NCBI GenBank assembly: GCA_046156035.1
Contig: JBJXEW010000014.1
Location: 78,685-142,684 of the forward strand
Reading direction: 5' to 3'
DNA length: 64,000 nucleotides
From: JAEUIX01 sp046156035
GTDB taxonomy: Bacteria; Planctomycetota; Phycisphaerae; Phycisphaerales; UBA1924
A program made the position numbers and the translations under genes. The notes under the pieces were generated by a model that was not told the DNA's origin, did not search any database, and saw only the letters and a list, made by a program, of their open reading frames with translations. Positions within the stretch are counted from its first letter, which is position 1. Every line of letters starts with the position of its first letter. This document shows positions 1 through 9,109 of this stretch, piece after piece.

Positions 1-1818
1 GTGGGCATGTGGCTGGCAGCCAGCGCACGGGGCCCGCTCGTCGAGGTGCAGGATGCTGGCGTCGGTTCGCTGCCGGCTGCGCTGAAGGAGTTGATCCGGG
101 TCCGCATGGTGCCTCCGAGCGTGTCGCCCGAACGCGACGGGTCCGATGGTCCGGCCCGCGAGGCACGCCGAGCCATTCGCCAGGCGCAAGCGCAGGCTCG
201 GGCCAGGAGCCGTGGCAACACGGAGCCGGCGCCGCCCACGCCGCCCGTGCCGCCGACCACGGAGGCGGAACCTGCCTTTGAAGGAGGTGCGAAGGCCGCG
301 GCCGACACGAGCGGGGCTCCTCAGCCGCCGCCCGAGGGTGCGAGCGCTTCGACATTCGAGCCGGTCGCCCAGATGCCGCGCCGGTTTCTGACGCTCTCTG
401 CGCGGGCCCGAGCCGAGGGGTGGCAAACGTGCTGGGGCGAGTCGGCGGGTGCCGACAGGGGCTTGGCGGCTTTCGGGCCGATGGGCTTGGGCATGGTCGC
501 GGTGGTTGGGTTTCAACCGTCGCGCGTCGCGGCCAACGTTGTGCCGCGTGCCACGCACGCCGCGTGGGCCGAGGTGCTTGCCCTGGCATCCATCGAGAAC
601 CCCAGCACCGGGGACGAGTGGTTCGGGTCGTCGGGCACCAACAAGCGGACCGCCGCCGCGCTCGACGCGGTGCTGAACCGGTTGACGAATGTGCCGCCGA
701 TCAGCGCGTGGGTGTTCGTGGGTATCGGCATCAGCATGGGCGTGCTGGCCCTGATGGTGGGGCCGGTTGATTTTCTGACGCTGCGGTCCTGGTCGAGGCT
801 GCCGCGCAGTTGGGCTACGTGCCTGCTGTGGACCGGCCTTGCGGGCGTGGCGGCCTACATGCTGCCCCTTGTCCTTCGAGGGGGAGCCACGCGCATCGAG
901 CAACTGAGCGTGCTTGATTGCGTCGCGGCACCCGGCATCGTCCCGCTGGCGTTCCAGTCGAGCACCACCACGCTCTGGGCGGATTCGCCGCTCACGGGCT
1001 CGTTCGATGCGGCCGGCAATGCGGGGCGTGGTGCAGAGCATCAGCGCCGCGCCCCCGGCATGTGGCGTGGCGTGTCGTCGCTTGAGTCCGGCGGGGGCGA
1101 GGGTCGCTCGCTGGGCCTGCCACAGATCCAGATGGCCCAGCGGCCTGCCGCGCTCGGGGCGGGCGGGGACGATGAGTGGGGGGGTGTCGGCGTGGGAGCC
1201 GAGGGTGAGACGAGCGTGGCGCCGGACGGGCACACGCAAGCGCGCTGGACCCTGCGAGCCGCCACCGACGAGCGACGCCTCCTGCCTGACATTTCGATCG
1301 TGGCGGCCGAGGGCGAGTTGCGACTGATCGCTCGCGGGCCGGCCGGGGCGGCCGCGACGATCCGGCACGCTGCGGTGCGCACCGCCTCCGGCTGGTCCGA
1401 CCTTGCATGGTCGCCGGGTGCCGGCGCGTTCACGCACCTGCTGCGGGCCGAAGGTGCAATGACCACCGACGAGCCCGTCTGGTTCGGACGGGCACAGCCC
1501 AGCAGCGTGGAGCAGAGCAGCATCTGGAAGTTCGACCTCGGGCTTGACCGCGTGGATTACTCGCCGCGTGTCGCCACGGCCTTGGCCGCGCCCGGGCGAC
1601 GGACGGCCGCAATTGATGCGCGTGTGGCCGGCGGGGCCTGGGCGCTCGTCGTGCTGGACATCGCCGATCCACTGGCGGACGTTGTGTTCCGCTCGTCGCG
1701 GGGTTCCGAAACGCCGGTGAGTCGGAGCATGATCGTGCGGTGGCTCATGCCGTTGCCGGCGGGCTTGATGCCGCCCGCGCCGGTTCCGTCCGAGTCAACC
1801 CCAGGAGACGGGTCGTGA
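1..1818 (+). CDS. membrane protein of an ABC-2 transporter operon (5' end probably outside the window)
   Basis: Unrecognised protein of at least 605 residues. The frame is open from the first base, so the GTG at position 1 may be internal and the true N-terminus missing. Residues about 55-120 are a low-complexity Ala/Pro/Arg linker. Two adjacent hydrophobic segments lie near residues 235-262 and 268-292. The remaining C-terminal half looks soluble and is probably extracytoplasmic. The stop codon overlaps the GTG start of the following ABC ATPase, so the two are translationally coupled. By position it may be an accessory extracytoplasmic subunit, as GldG is for GldA/GldF-type ABC systems, but I see no diagnostic motif and this is inference only. 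Confidence 0.6.
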   Translation: MGMWLAASARGPLVEVQDAGVGSLPAALKELIRVRMVPPSVSPERDGSDGPAREARRAIRQAQAQARARSRGNTEPAPPTPPVPPTTEAEPAFEGGAKAAADTSGAPQPPPEGASASTFEPVAQMPRRFLTLSARARAEGWQTCWGESAGADRGLAAFGPMGLGMVAVVGFQPSRVAANVVPRATHAAWAEVLALASIENPSTGDEWFGSSGTNKRTAAALDAVLNRLTNVPPISAWVFVGIGISMGVLALMVGPVDFLTLRSWSRLPRSWATCLLWTGLAGVAAYMLPLVLRGGATRIEQLSVLDCVAAPGIVPLAFQSSTTTLWADSPLTGSFDAAGNAGRGAEHQRRAPGMWRGVSSLESGGGEGRSLGLPQIQMAQRPAALGAGGDDEWGGVGVGAEGETSVAPDGHTQARWTLRAATDERRLLPDISIVAAEGELRLIARGPAGAAATIRHAAVRTASGWSDLAWSPGAGAFTHLLRAEGAMTTDEPVWFGRAQPSSVEQSSIWKFDLGLDRVDYSPRVATALAAPGRRTAAIDARVAGGAWALVVLDIADPLADVVFRSSRGSETPVSRSMIVRWLMPLPAGLMPPAPVPSESTPGDGS

Positions 1819-2786
1819 TCGAGATCAGCGATGTGAGCAAGCGCTTCGGCAAACTCGTGGCCCTGCGGCACGTGTCGCTGTCGATCGGCCCCGGCGAGGT
1901 CTTCGGGTTCATCGGACCCAACGGTGCGGGCAAGAGCACCACCATGAAGGTGCTGGCCGGCCTCCTCAAGCCCGACACCGGCAAGGCCACGGTGTGCGGG
2001 CACTGCTGCGTGAAAGACGCGGCGTCCGTGCGCAAGGTGCTGGGCTACATGCCCGACTTCCTGGGTGTGTACGACGATCTCACGGTGGATGAGTACCTCC
2101 AGTTTTTCGCCGCGGCGTACCGCGTGCCACGCTCCCGCAGGCGGGCCGTGGTCGATTCGGTGCTGGAACTGACGGACCTGCGGGGCAAGCGCGACGCGAT
2201 GGTGGACTCGCTCAGCCGCGGCATGCAGCAGCGGCTGGGCGTGGCACGCGTGCTGATCCACGAGCCCAAGGTGCTGCTGCTGGACGAACCCGCCAGCGGG
2301 CTGGACCCGCGTGCCCGCATCGAACTGCGCGAGTTGCTGCTGGAACTGCGCCGCATGGGCAAGTGCATCATGGTGAGTTCGCACATCCTGACCGAACTGG
2401 CCGAGATGTGCACGAGCATCGGCATCATCGAGAAGGGTGAACTTCTCTACGCGGGGTCGATCCAGGATGCGCTCACCAAGGCCGGGGCGGGCGAGCGCAT
2501 CGCCCTGCGGCTCGAGGCGGGCTCGCTCGCATCCGGCGCGGCCATCGACGCGCTCCAGGCCGATCCACGGGTCGTGCGCGTCGTTGCCGACGACACGCCG
2601 CCCGAGGGCGAGAGCCCCGCAAGCGCCGATGTCGCCCTCACGATTGACCTGGCACCGGGCAACCACTCGCACCACTTCCTCATCGAGGCCGTGACGACGC
2701 GCGGCGGGCGGATCGCCTCCTTCACGCCCCGCCCGATGAAACTCGAAGATGCGTTCCTGCGCCTGACCAAGGGCACGCTGAACTGA
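1815..2786 (+). CDS. ABC transporter ATP-binding protein
   Basis: Nucleotide-binding subunit of an ABC-2 type exporter, acting on the cytoplasmic face. Visible motifs in order are Walker A GPNGAGKST (residues about 36-44), the signature region LSRGMQQR (about 136), Walker B VLLLDEPASGLDPRAR (about 154-170) and the H-loop histidine in SSHIL. The 323-residue length with a roughly 90-residue C-terminal extension after the ATPase core fits the CcmA/GldA-like family. I chose the GTG at 1815 because an AGGAG lies 8 nt upstream and the codon overlaps the stop of the preceding gene. The frame is open further upstream, but the conserved fold begins at IEISDVSKRFG. It works with the permease that starts 13 nt downstream. 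The substrate is unknown. Confidence 0.93.
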   Translation: MIEISDVSKRFGKLVALRHVSLSIGPGEVFGFIGPNGAGKSTTMKVLAGLLKPDTGKATVCGHCCVKDAASVRKVLGYMPDFLGVYDDLTVDEYLQFFAAAYRVPRSRRRAVVDSVLELTDLRGKRDAMVDSLSRGMQQRLGVARVLIHEPKVLLLDEPASGLDPRARIELRELLLELRRMGKCIMVSSHILTELAEMCTSIGIIEKGELLYAGSIQDALTKAGAGERIALRLEAGSLASGAAIDALQADPRVVRVVADDTPPEGESPASADVALTIDLAPGNHSHHFLIEAVTTRGGRIASFTPRPMKLEDAFLRLTKGTLN

Positions 2787-2799
2787 CCGGGCGCAGGCC

Positions 2800-4707
2800 A
2801 TGAGCAACGCCTCAACCCATCCTGCTCTTGCGTCCGTCCCGGCCCGTGCCGGGGGTGTCTCATGGCGAGACCGCCTGCGCGCTGTGAACCCGGTTGAACT
2901 GCTCTTCTCACCCGTGTACGCCCGCGACATGGCCATTGTGGCCCGCAGGCGCGGCACCTACTGGGTGCGGGGTGGCTATGCGGCCGTCCTCCTGTTCTTT
3001 GTAGGCCTCACTTTCTGGGGGGTGTATTTCACCTCGCAGCAACTCAGCGGCGCGGCACGGCTTCAGGCCTTCCAACAACTGGCACCGGGTGTGGCCCTCG
3101 CCATGGCGTGGGTGCAGTTTCTCGGCCTGGCCTTCATTGCCCCGAACCTTGCCGCTTCCGCACTCACCGACGAGAAGCGCAACCGCACGCTCGCGACGCT
3201 GGCCACCACGCCGCTCACGTCGGGCGAGATCGTCTTCGGCCTCTTCGCCAGCCGCTGGCAGCAGTTGCTCTTGCTCGCGCTGCTGGCCACGCCGCTGCTG
3301 ATGGTGCTGCGCGCCTTCGGCGGCCTGGAGGTGGAATACATCGTCTCCACCTCCAGCATCGCGCTCAGCACGGCGGCGCTGGCCGTGTCCCTCACGCTGC
3401 TCGGTTCCACGTTCGCCACGCGGCCGAGCGGCGCCACGGGCTTTGCGCTCGGATCGCTGCTGGCGATCTCGATCGTGCCAGCCATGACAGTTTCGCTGAG
3501 CGAGTATCTGCTTGGCTTCACCGCTTCGGCGGAGGTGCGTCTGGCGACCGCGTTGCTCAGCCCGCCCGTGTCCATGACGACCGTGGCGCTCAGCGGCGCG
3601 CGCGGCCCCACGATCCCGACCGGCATGAGCCTGACCGCCTTCTGGATGCTCGCCTCGGGCATCTACCTGGCCCTGGCGGTCGCGGTTTGTGGCGGCGCGG
3701 CGGTGATCCTGCGGCATGTGATGCTGCGTGTGGCCTTGCACGAGGCGGCGCCAGGCGCCGATCGCGTGCCGCGGCCCCGCCGCGCGGCCAGGCCTGCCGC
3801 GCCCAAGCCCGGAGAGACCGCGGCAACAGCCGGGGCATCACGCCCGCCGGCCGAGCGGCTCTCGCGCACGGTGGGCGACCGGCCCGTGCTGTGGCGCGAG
3901 GTGCGGCGGAAGGCCGTCCGCATGCCCGCGATCATGCTCACCATTGTGTTCATCGTCGCCACGCTGGGCACGGCGATCATCCACTGGTTGGTCTCCGACC
4001 ATCACGCCATCACCATGGGCATCGTCGGGGTGGCCGTGTTCATCCATGTGCTGCTGGCGTGCGGGGCCGCGGCCGGGGCCGTGACGGATGAGGTGCAGGG
4101 GCGCACATGGGGGGTGCTGCTCACCACCGCGCTGCGGCCGCGTGAGATTCTGCTGGGCAAAGCGATCGGCGCGGCCCGGGGGCTGAGCGCGATCCCCATC
4201 TACGTGCTGATCGTGCTGGCCATCAAGACGGTGCTGGGCCACTTCAACCCGGTGGGCCTGGTGCACGTGGCGCTGATCTTCGCGGGTGTGGCCGCGCTCT
4301 TGTGCCCGCTGGGCGCGTTCTTCAGCCTGGTCTGCCGCAAGACCTCGACCGCCACAAGCCTGAACATGTTGGTGGCGGCGTTTCTGTGGCTGGGCCTGCC
4401 GCTGGTGGTGGCGCTGGTGTTCCTCACCGGCTACGTTGGCTCGCAGTGGACGTGGCTCGGCGAGTTCCTCACGCGGGCCGTGGTCTGTGTAAACCCGTTC
4501 CAACTCCTGCCCCAGGCGGTCGACGGCGCGTATGCCCAGGCGGGCATCGCCAGCCTGCGTTACCGAATGGGCAGCGGCGCGCCGATGGGCGTGTGGGGCT
4601 TCTCGCTGGCGGTGCTGGTGTTTGCCGGCTTGTGCGCGGCGGGCGGCGCTGCGGCCCTGTGGTTGGCCGAACGGGTCTTCCCGCGGTACGGGCTGCGGTC
4701 GTCGTGA
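2800..4707 (+). CDS. ABC-2 type permease, apparently a fused dimer
   Basis: Membrane subunit of the exporter, 635 residues with about 12 hydrophobic segments. The protein is internally duplicated. The first half has LTDEKRNRTLATLATTPL followed by a G-L-F-A-S-R segment. The second half repeats it as VTDEVQGRTWGVLLTTALR before LLGKAIGAARG. Each copy is the short ABC-2 amphipathic motif that precedes a transmembrane bundle. The halves are joined by a basic, Pro/Ala-rich cytoplasmic linker (residues about 325-360). One polypeptide may therefore provide both transmembrane domains, whereas ABC-2 permeases usually work as homodimers of about 250-300 residues. It starts 13 nt after the ATPase and ends 15 nt from a convergent gene. 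Confidence 0.85.
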   Translation: MSNASTHPALASVPARAGGVSWRDRLRAVNPVELLFSPVYARDMAIVARRRGTYWVRGGYAAVLLFFVGLTFWGVYFTSQQLSGAARLQAFQQLAPGVALAMAWVQFLGLAFIAPNLAASALTDEKRNRTLATLATTPLTSGEIVFGLFASRWQQLLLLALLATPLLMVLRAFGGLEVEYIVSTSSIALSTAALAVSLTLLGSTFATRPSGATGFALGSLLAISIVPAMTVSLSEYLLGFTASAEVRLATALLSPPVSMTTVALSGARGPTIPTGMSLTAFWMLASGIYLALAVAVCGGAAVILRHVMLRVALHEAAPGADRVPRPRRAARPAAPKPGETAATAGASRPPAERLSRTVGDRPVLWREVRRKAVRMPAIMLTIVFIVATLGTAIIHWLVSDHHAITMGIVGVAVFIHVLLACGAAAGAVTDEVQGRTWGVLLTTALRPREILLGKAIGAARGLSAIPIYVLIVLAIKTVLGHFNPVGLVHVALIFAGVAALLCPLGAFFSLVCRKTSTATSLNMLVAAFLWLGLPLVVALVFLTGYVGSQWTWLGEFLTRAVVCVNPFQLLPQAVDGAYAQAGIASLRYRMGSGAPMGVWGFSLAVLVFAGLCAAGGAAALWLAERVFPRYGLRSS

Positions 4708-4722
4708 AGGCCCGGCCCGGCG

Positions 4723-5976
4723 CTATCGCCCCAACGCCCCGGCCACCTTGACGAGTGCCTCGTTCACCACGCGCACGTGCTCGTCGCTGAGGTTGTGGTG
4801 CATGGGGATGCTCATCACCTCTTTGGCGAGCAGGCCCGACACGGCCGGGTGCTCGGTGGCAAATGCCGCGAACGCGGGCTGGCGCGTGAGGCACTTGGGA
4901 TAGTGCACGGCGTTGGGCACGCCCTCGGCGTGCAGGGCCTTGGAGATCTCATCGCGGGGTGCCGTGAAGCGACCGTCCGCGAAGCGGATCGTGTACAGGT
5001 GATAGGCGGACTCGGCGCCCGGCGTCACGCCCAGGGCCGACACGCCGGGGATCGCATCACCGGCCAGCATCGCGTCGTAGCGCTTCGCGACGGCGCGGCG
5101 TGTGTCGGTCTCGCTCTGCAAGCGGTCCAGACGCGAGCAGCCCAGCGCCCCCGCGATGTCGTTGAGGCGGTAGTTGTACCCCACCTGCGCGTGCAGGTAC
5201 TTCTCGGTCTCGCCGTGCGAGCGGAGCAGTTTGATCTGCGCCGCCAGCGCATCGTCGTTGCAGGTCACCATGCCGCCTTCGCCGGTGGGCAGGTTCTTGG
5301 TGGCGTAGAAGGAATACGTCACCGCGTCGCCGAACTGGCCGATGCCCTTGCCCTTGTAGGTGGAGAGGTGGGCCTGGGCCGCATCAAAGATCACCTTCAG
5401 GTTGTGCGCCTTGGCCAACGCCAGCACGCCGTCAATATCCACGGGGCAGCCGTACATGTGCGTCGCGGCAATGGCGCGGGTCTTCTTGCCCGCCTTGCGA
5501 GCCGCGTCGGCGATGCTCAACTGACCGGTGGTCGGGTCGGCATCGACGAAGACGGGTATGCCGCCGCGGGCAACCACCATGCTCACGGTGGCGATGTACG
5601 ACCACGCGGGCACGAGCACCTCGTCGCCGGGTTTGAACAGCGGCTCGTAGGCCAGTTGCAGGGCGCACGTTCCGTTTGCGCAGGTCATGGCGTGCTTGGC
5701 GCCCGACATCTCACCGAATCGCACTTCGAGTTCAGCGCACTTGGTCGCGGCCCGGAGCATGCCCGAGCGCAGCACCTTCACCGCGGCTTCGATATCGGCC
5801 TCAGAGAGGCCCGTGGCCATGAACGGAACGGGCGTCTTGCTGACGGGCGTGCCCCCACGAACAGCCAGCGTGTCGCCCTGAGCGGACGTGGCGGTGCGGG
5901 GGCTGGCGGCGGATGTCGGGGCGGTGGTGGTCAAGGGGTGTCCTTTGGGCTGGCCCGCGGCGGGGGAAGCGGACAT
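4723..5976 (-). CDS. DegT/DnrJ/EryC1/StrS family aminotransferase
   Basis: PLP-dependent sugar aminotransferase family (fold type I). These enzymes usually aminate a nucleotide-linked keto sugar during synthesis of surface polysaccharide or natural products. Visible are the cofactor-loop region NGTCALQLAY (about 101-110), the Asp-containing VIFDAAQAH (about 195-203) and the Schiff-base lysine K227 in SFYATKNLPTGEGG. The 417-residue length matches the family after a non-conserved Thr/Ala-rich leader of about 35 residues. The start is uncertain. I use the ATG at 5976; an ATG at 6063 with an AGGGGAAGG directly upstream would add 29 residues. It is convergent with the ABC operon and divergent from the HlyD operon, and no sugar-biosynthesis partner lies in the window. 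Confidence 0.9.
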   Translation of the reverse strand: MSASPAAGQPKGHPLTTTAPTSAASPRTATSAQGDTLAVRGGTPVSKTPVPFMATGLSEADIEAAVKVLRSGMLRAATKCAELEVRFGEMSGAKHAMTCANGTCALQLAYEPLFKPGDEVLVPAWSYIATVSMVVARGGIPVFVDADPTTGQLSIADAARKAGKKTRAIAATHMYGCPVDIDGVLALAKAHNLKVIFDAAQAHLSTYKGKGIGQFGDAVTYSFYATKNLPTGEGGMVTCNDDALAAQIKLLRSHGETEKYLHAQVGYNYRLNDIAGALGCSRLDRLQSETDTRRAVAKRYDAMLAGDAIPGVSALGVTPGAESAYHLYTIRFADGRFTAPRDEISKALHAEGVPNAVHYPKCLTRQPAFAAFATEHPAVSGLLAKEVMSIPMHHNLSDEHVRVVNEALVKVAGALGR

Positions 5977-6197
5977 TGTTGGGGAAGTCGCGGGCCATGT
6001 AAACCCGTGCGCAAGAAAACGCACCCCCACATCCGGCGTGCGTGTTTGGGTGATGTTTCCCATTTTCCTTCCCCTGCTGACCAACCGTTCGTGATCTGAC
6101 GACGAATAGACAGGGCCAGTGGCCGCCCCGCTCGTCCGCGGCCAACGGCCGGGGCTTCGTAGGGGTGGGTGAGCCGCCAGCCGCTTAGGATTGACGC

Positions 6198-7169
6198 ATG
6201 TACAGGGCGAGTCGCCTTCTCGTGTCCGCCGTTGCCTTCGCGGGGTGGCCCGCCGCGCTGGCGGGTGCCCGTGCGCCCGCGTCGGCGGTGCCGTCGGTGC
6301 CGGTCGCGACGGTTCCGGCGGGCGATGTGTGGGCCGCGCGTTCGGCCCGCTTTGGCGGCAGCGAGTGGATCACTCGGCCCAGCCGCGACACGACGATGGA
6401 GTTTCCGCAGCCGCTGGAGATCGCGGAGGTGGCGGTGACGGGTGGTCAGCAGGTGAAGCGAGGTCAGGTGCTGGTGCGAGCCAAGGACGAGGAGGCCCGG
6501 GCCGCGCTCATGGCCCAGAAACTCCGCGCCGCCAACGACACGGAGGTGCGCAACGCCCGGGCCAACCTGGAACTGGCCCAGAGCCGGTTTGATGCCGCAG
6601 AAGAGGCCAAGAAGCGCGAGGCCGTGGCGCAGGCGGAGCACGACGAGCGGCGGATTGGCCTGGAAGTTGCCAAGATCAATGTTGACGCGGCCGAGCAGCG
6701 CATGAAGGAGGAGCAGTACCGCGCGGTGCAACTGGAGGAGCAGGCCAAGCGGTTCCGGCTGGAGGCTCCGTTTGACGGGGTGATCGATCAGGTCTTCGCC
6801 GAACTCGGTCAGACCTTCGGCGAGAACAAGCCGGTCGTCCGCATCGTGGCGATCGATCCGATGTGGATTGATGTGCCCATCGCCACCGACCAGACGCTGA
6901 CGTCGCGACTGGTGCAGGGCTCACCCGCGTGGGCTTTGCTGGAGGTGCCCGGTGACGAGGTGGTGATCCCCTCCCGGGTGCTGTACGTGGCGCCCTCGGC
7001 CAACGCCGCGTCGAGCACGCGCTTGGTGCGTGTGGAGGTGCCCAACCGCGCCGGGTGGCCGGCGGGCACACGGGCGCGGGTGCGGTTTGATGCGCCCGGC
7101 CCGGAGTGGAAGGTGTCCGCCGGGGCACCGCCCGCTCCTGCCGCGGGCCGGGCGGAGGTGGGGAGATGA
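6198..7169 (+). CDS. HlyD/RND-type periplasmic adaptor protein
   Basis: First gene of a four-gene operon. The 323-residue protein begins with a signal peptide (hydrophobic residues about 7-24). It then has a split biotinyl-lipoyl-like domain: the first half near VTGGQQVKRGQVLVRAKD (about 80-97), and the second at RLEAPFDGVIDQVFAELGQ (about 188-206). These flank an alpha-helical coiled-coil hairpin rich in Ala, Glu and Arg. A short beta-barrel region follows. This is the order of membrane-fusion proteins that bridge the inner membrane and an outer envelope component. No RND pump, ABC exporter or TolC gene accompanies it. The downstream partners are another adaptor, an M50 protease and a SecA-like motor. 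Its stop overlaps the next start by 4 nt. Confidence 0.85.
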   Translation: MYRASRLLVSAVAFAGWPAALAGARAPASAVPSVPVATVPAGDVWAARSARFGGSEWITRPSRDTTMEFPQPLEIAEVAVTGGQQVKRGQVLVRAKDEEARAALMAQKLRAANDTEVRNARANLELAQSRFDAAEEAKKREAVAQAEHDERRIGLEVAKINVDAAEQRMKEEQYRAVQLEEQAKRFRLEAPFDGVIDQVFAELGQTFGENKPVVRIVAIDPMWIDVPIATDQTLTSRLVQGSPAWALLEVPGDEVVIPSRVLYVAPSANAASSTRLVRVEVPNRAGWPAGTRARVRFDAPGPEWKVSAGAPPAPAAGRAEVGR

Positions 7170-9106
7170 TCGATCTGACCACGCTCAAGGCGCCGGGCTG
7201 GGCCAAAATCGTCGCGGAACTCAACGCGCCGGCGCCGGATGACCGGACCTATCTCGACCGACTGCTGCGCGTGCTCGTGCGGGCCTCCACCGCGCGCCAG
7301 GGTGTGCTGCTGCTGCCGCCCGCGGGCGGTGAGAACAGCGAGCCGCGCGTGCTCAGCATCTTCCCCACACCCGGGGCCAGCCCCGGCGACCCGGACGGCC
7401 GCGCGGCCGAGGGGGCCGCAGCCGAGGGCATGTTGATCGAGCACGGCGCGGATGTGCGGGCCGCCGCGCTCGCGGCCATGGAGACGGGCCAAGCCCGGGC
7501 CTTCGGGCTGGACCAGGGCACCCCGCTCTACGACGCCGACCCCTCACGCGGCTACGTGCTGGCGCTCTGCCTGCCGGACGTGGCCGGGCGACCGGTGGCC
7601 GCGGCCACGCTGCTGCTTGAGCCCCGCAGCAAGCAGGCCGTGCAGAGCACGCTGGCGATCGCCGAACTGCTGGTGGGGTATGTCCACGGGCACGCCTCTC
7701 GCCAGCAACTGCGCCGCAACTCCGCCAACACGTTTGCGCTCGAACTGGGCACGCGCCTGCTCGCGGCGGTGAACAGCACGGAGGGCTTCCGGGGTGCGTG
7801 CATCCAACTCGTGAACGACGCGGCCAAGCAACTGGGAGCCGATCGCGTCGCCCTGGGCTGGTGCGTGCGAGACTCGGTGCAGGTCAAGGCCATCAGCGAC
7901 ACCGAGCACTTCGACCGGCGCGTGCAGATGGTGCGCAAACTCGAAGCCGCGATGGACGAATGCCTGGACCAGGAGCAGCCCGTGCTGCACCCTGCGCCCC
8001 CCGCAGAGACCGACGCGCTGCTGAGCCAGGCCGTGACCTCCAGCCATCGCGAACTGGCCGCGGGCAACGCCGACCTGCGTTTGTGCTCGGTGCCCCTGCG
8101 CGACAAGGACAGCGTGGTGGGCGTGCTGACGGTGGAGGCGACCGGCGCGGGCGTGATCGATCTCAACACCATCGAGGTGCTGCAGGCCACGCTGGACCTG
8201 GTGGCCCCCGTGATGCGCGTGCGCCACGACGACGACCGCAACCTCGCGCTCCGCGCGTGGCACTCCGCCAAGCGCGGCGGCGCGTGGGCCGTGGGCACCA
8301 AGCACACGGTCTGGAAACTCGCGGGCATCGCGCTGCTGGCGGCCTTCCTGTTCTGCACGTTCTGGACAACAACATACACCGTTGGGGCTCCGGCCACGAT
8401 CCAGCCCCGCACGCGCCAGATCGTGTCGGTGCCGTTTGATGCACTGCTGAAGTCGTTCCCGGAGAGCGTGGAGGCGGGCAGCGTTGTGAAAGCGGGAGAC
8501 GTGGTGGCGCAACTTGACACGGCGGAGATCGAACTGGCCGCGCAGGATGCGCTGCAGAAGATCGCCCAGGCGGAGAAGATGCAATCGACCGCGCGGGCGC
8601 AGGGACGTGTGGACGAGGCCCAGCGTGCCGAGGCCCAGGCGCTGCGTGCGCGGGCCGAACTGGACCTGGCCCGGAGCCGCATCGAACGCTCGCGGCTCAC
8701 GGCACCGATCGACGGCACCATCATCGCCGGGCGGCTGGCGTCGCTGGTGGGCTCGTCGTTGAAACTCGGCGACAGACTGTTCGAGGTCGCGCCGCTGAAC
8801 GAACTGGTCATCATCGCGCGCGTCGATGAGCGCGACATTGCGATGATCGCCGAGGGCGGCAAGGGCCTGCTGGCGACGCGGTCTCACCCTGATGAGACCC
8901 ACGAGGTGGTGATCGAGCGTGTCGTGCCGCTGGCAGAAGCGGCCGAGGGCAAGAACCGCTTTGAGGTGCGGGCGCGTGTCGTCACGCCCGCCTCGTGGAT
9001 GCGCCCGGGCATGGAGGGCGTGGCCAAACTCGACACGCAGCGTCGCTCGCTCCTTTGGATCGGCACACGGCGCGTGCTGGACGCCATCCGCCTGTGGTGG
9101 TGGTGA
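7166..9106 (+). CDS. GAF domain fused to an HlyD-type membrane adaptor
   Basis: 646-residue two-part protein. Residues about 1-370 look cytoplasmic, and about 190-370 resemble a GAF domain (LELGTRLLAAVN, then GADRVALGW, LRLCSVPLRDKDSVVGVLTV and TIEVLQATLDLVAPV). One transmembrane helix follows at about 396-415 (AGIALLAAFLFCTFW). The rest is an HlyD-like domain with lipoyl halves VEAGSVVKAGDVVAQLD (about 438-454) and SRLTAPIDGTIIAGRL (about 511-526), separated by a helical hairpin and followed by a beta-barrel. A sensory or dimerisation domain attached to a membrane-fusion protein is unusual. The ATG at 7166 sits in an ATGA overlap with the previous gene and follows GGGGAG. The 3-nt gap to the M50 gene supports one operon. 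Confidence 0.82.
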   Translation: MIDLTTLKAPGWAKIVAELNAPAPDDRTYLDRLLRVLVRASTARQGVLLLPPAGGENSEPRVLSIFPTPGASPGDPDGRAAEGAAAEGMLIEHGADVRAAALAAMETGQARAFGLDQGTPLYDADPSRGYVLALCLPDVAGRPVAAATLLLEPRSKQAVQSTLAIAELLVGYVHGHASRQQLRRNSANTFALELGTRLLAAVNSTEGFRGACIQLVNDAAKQLGADRVALGWCVRDSVQVKAISDTEHFDRRVQMVRKLEAAMDECLDQEQPVLHPAPPAETDALLSQAVTSSHRELAAGNADLRLCSVPLRDKDSVVGVLTVEATGAGVIDLNTIEVLQATLDLVAPVMRVRHDDDRNLALRAWHSAKRGGAWAVGTKHTVWKLAGIALLAAFLFCTFWTTTYTVGAPATIQPRTRQIVSVPFDALLKSFPESVEAGSVVKAGDVVAQLDTAEIELAAQDALQKIAQAEKMQSTARAQGRVDEAQRAEAQALRARAELDLARSRIERSRLTAPIDGTIIAGRLASLVGSSLKLGDRLFEVAPLNELVIIARVDERDIAMIAEGGKGLLATRSHPDETHEVVIERVVPLAEAAEGKNRFEVRARVVTPASWMRPGMEGVAKLDTQRRSLLWIGTRRVLDAIRLWWW

Positions 9107-9109
9107 GGC

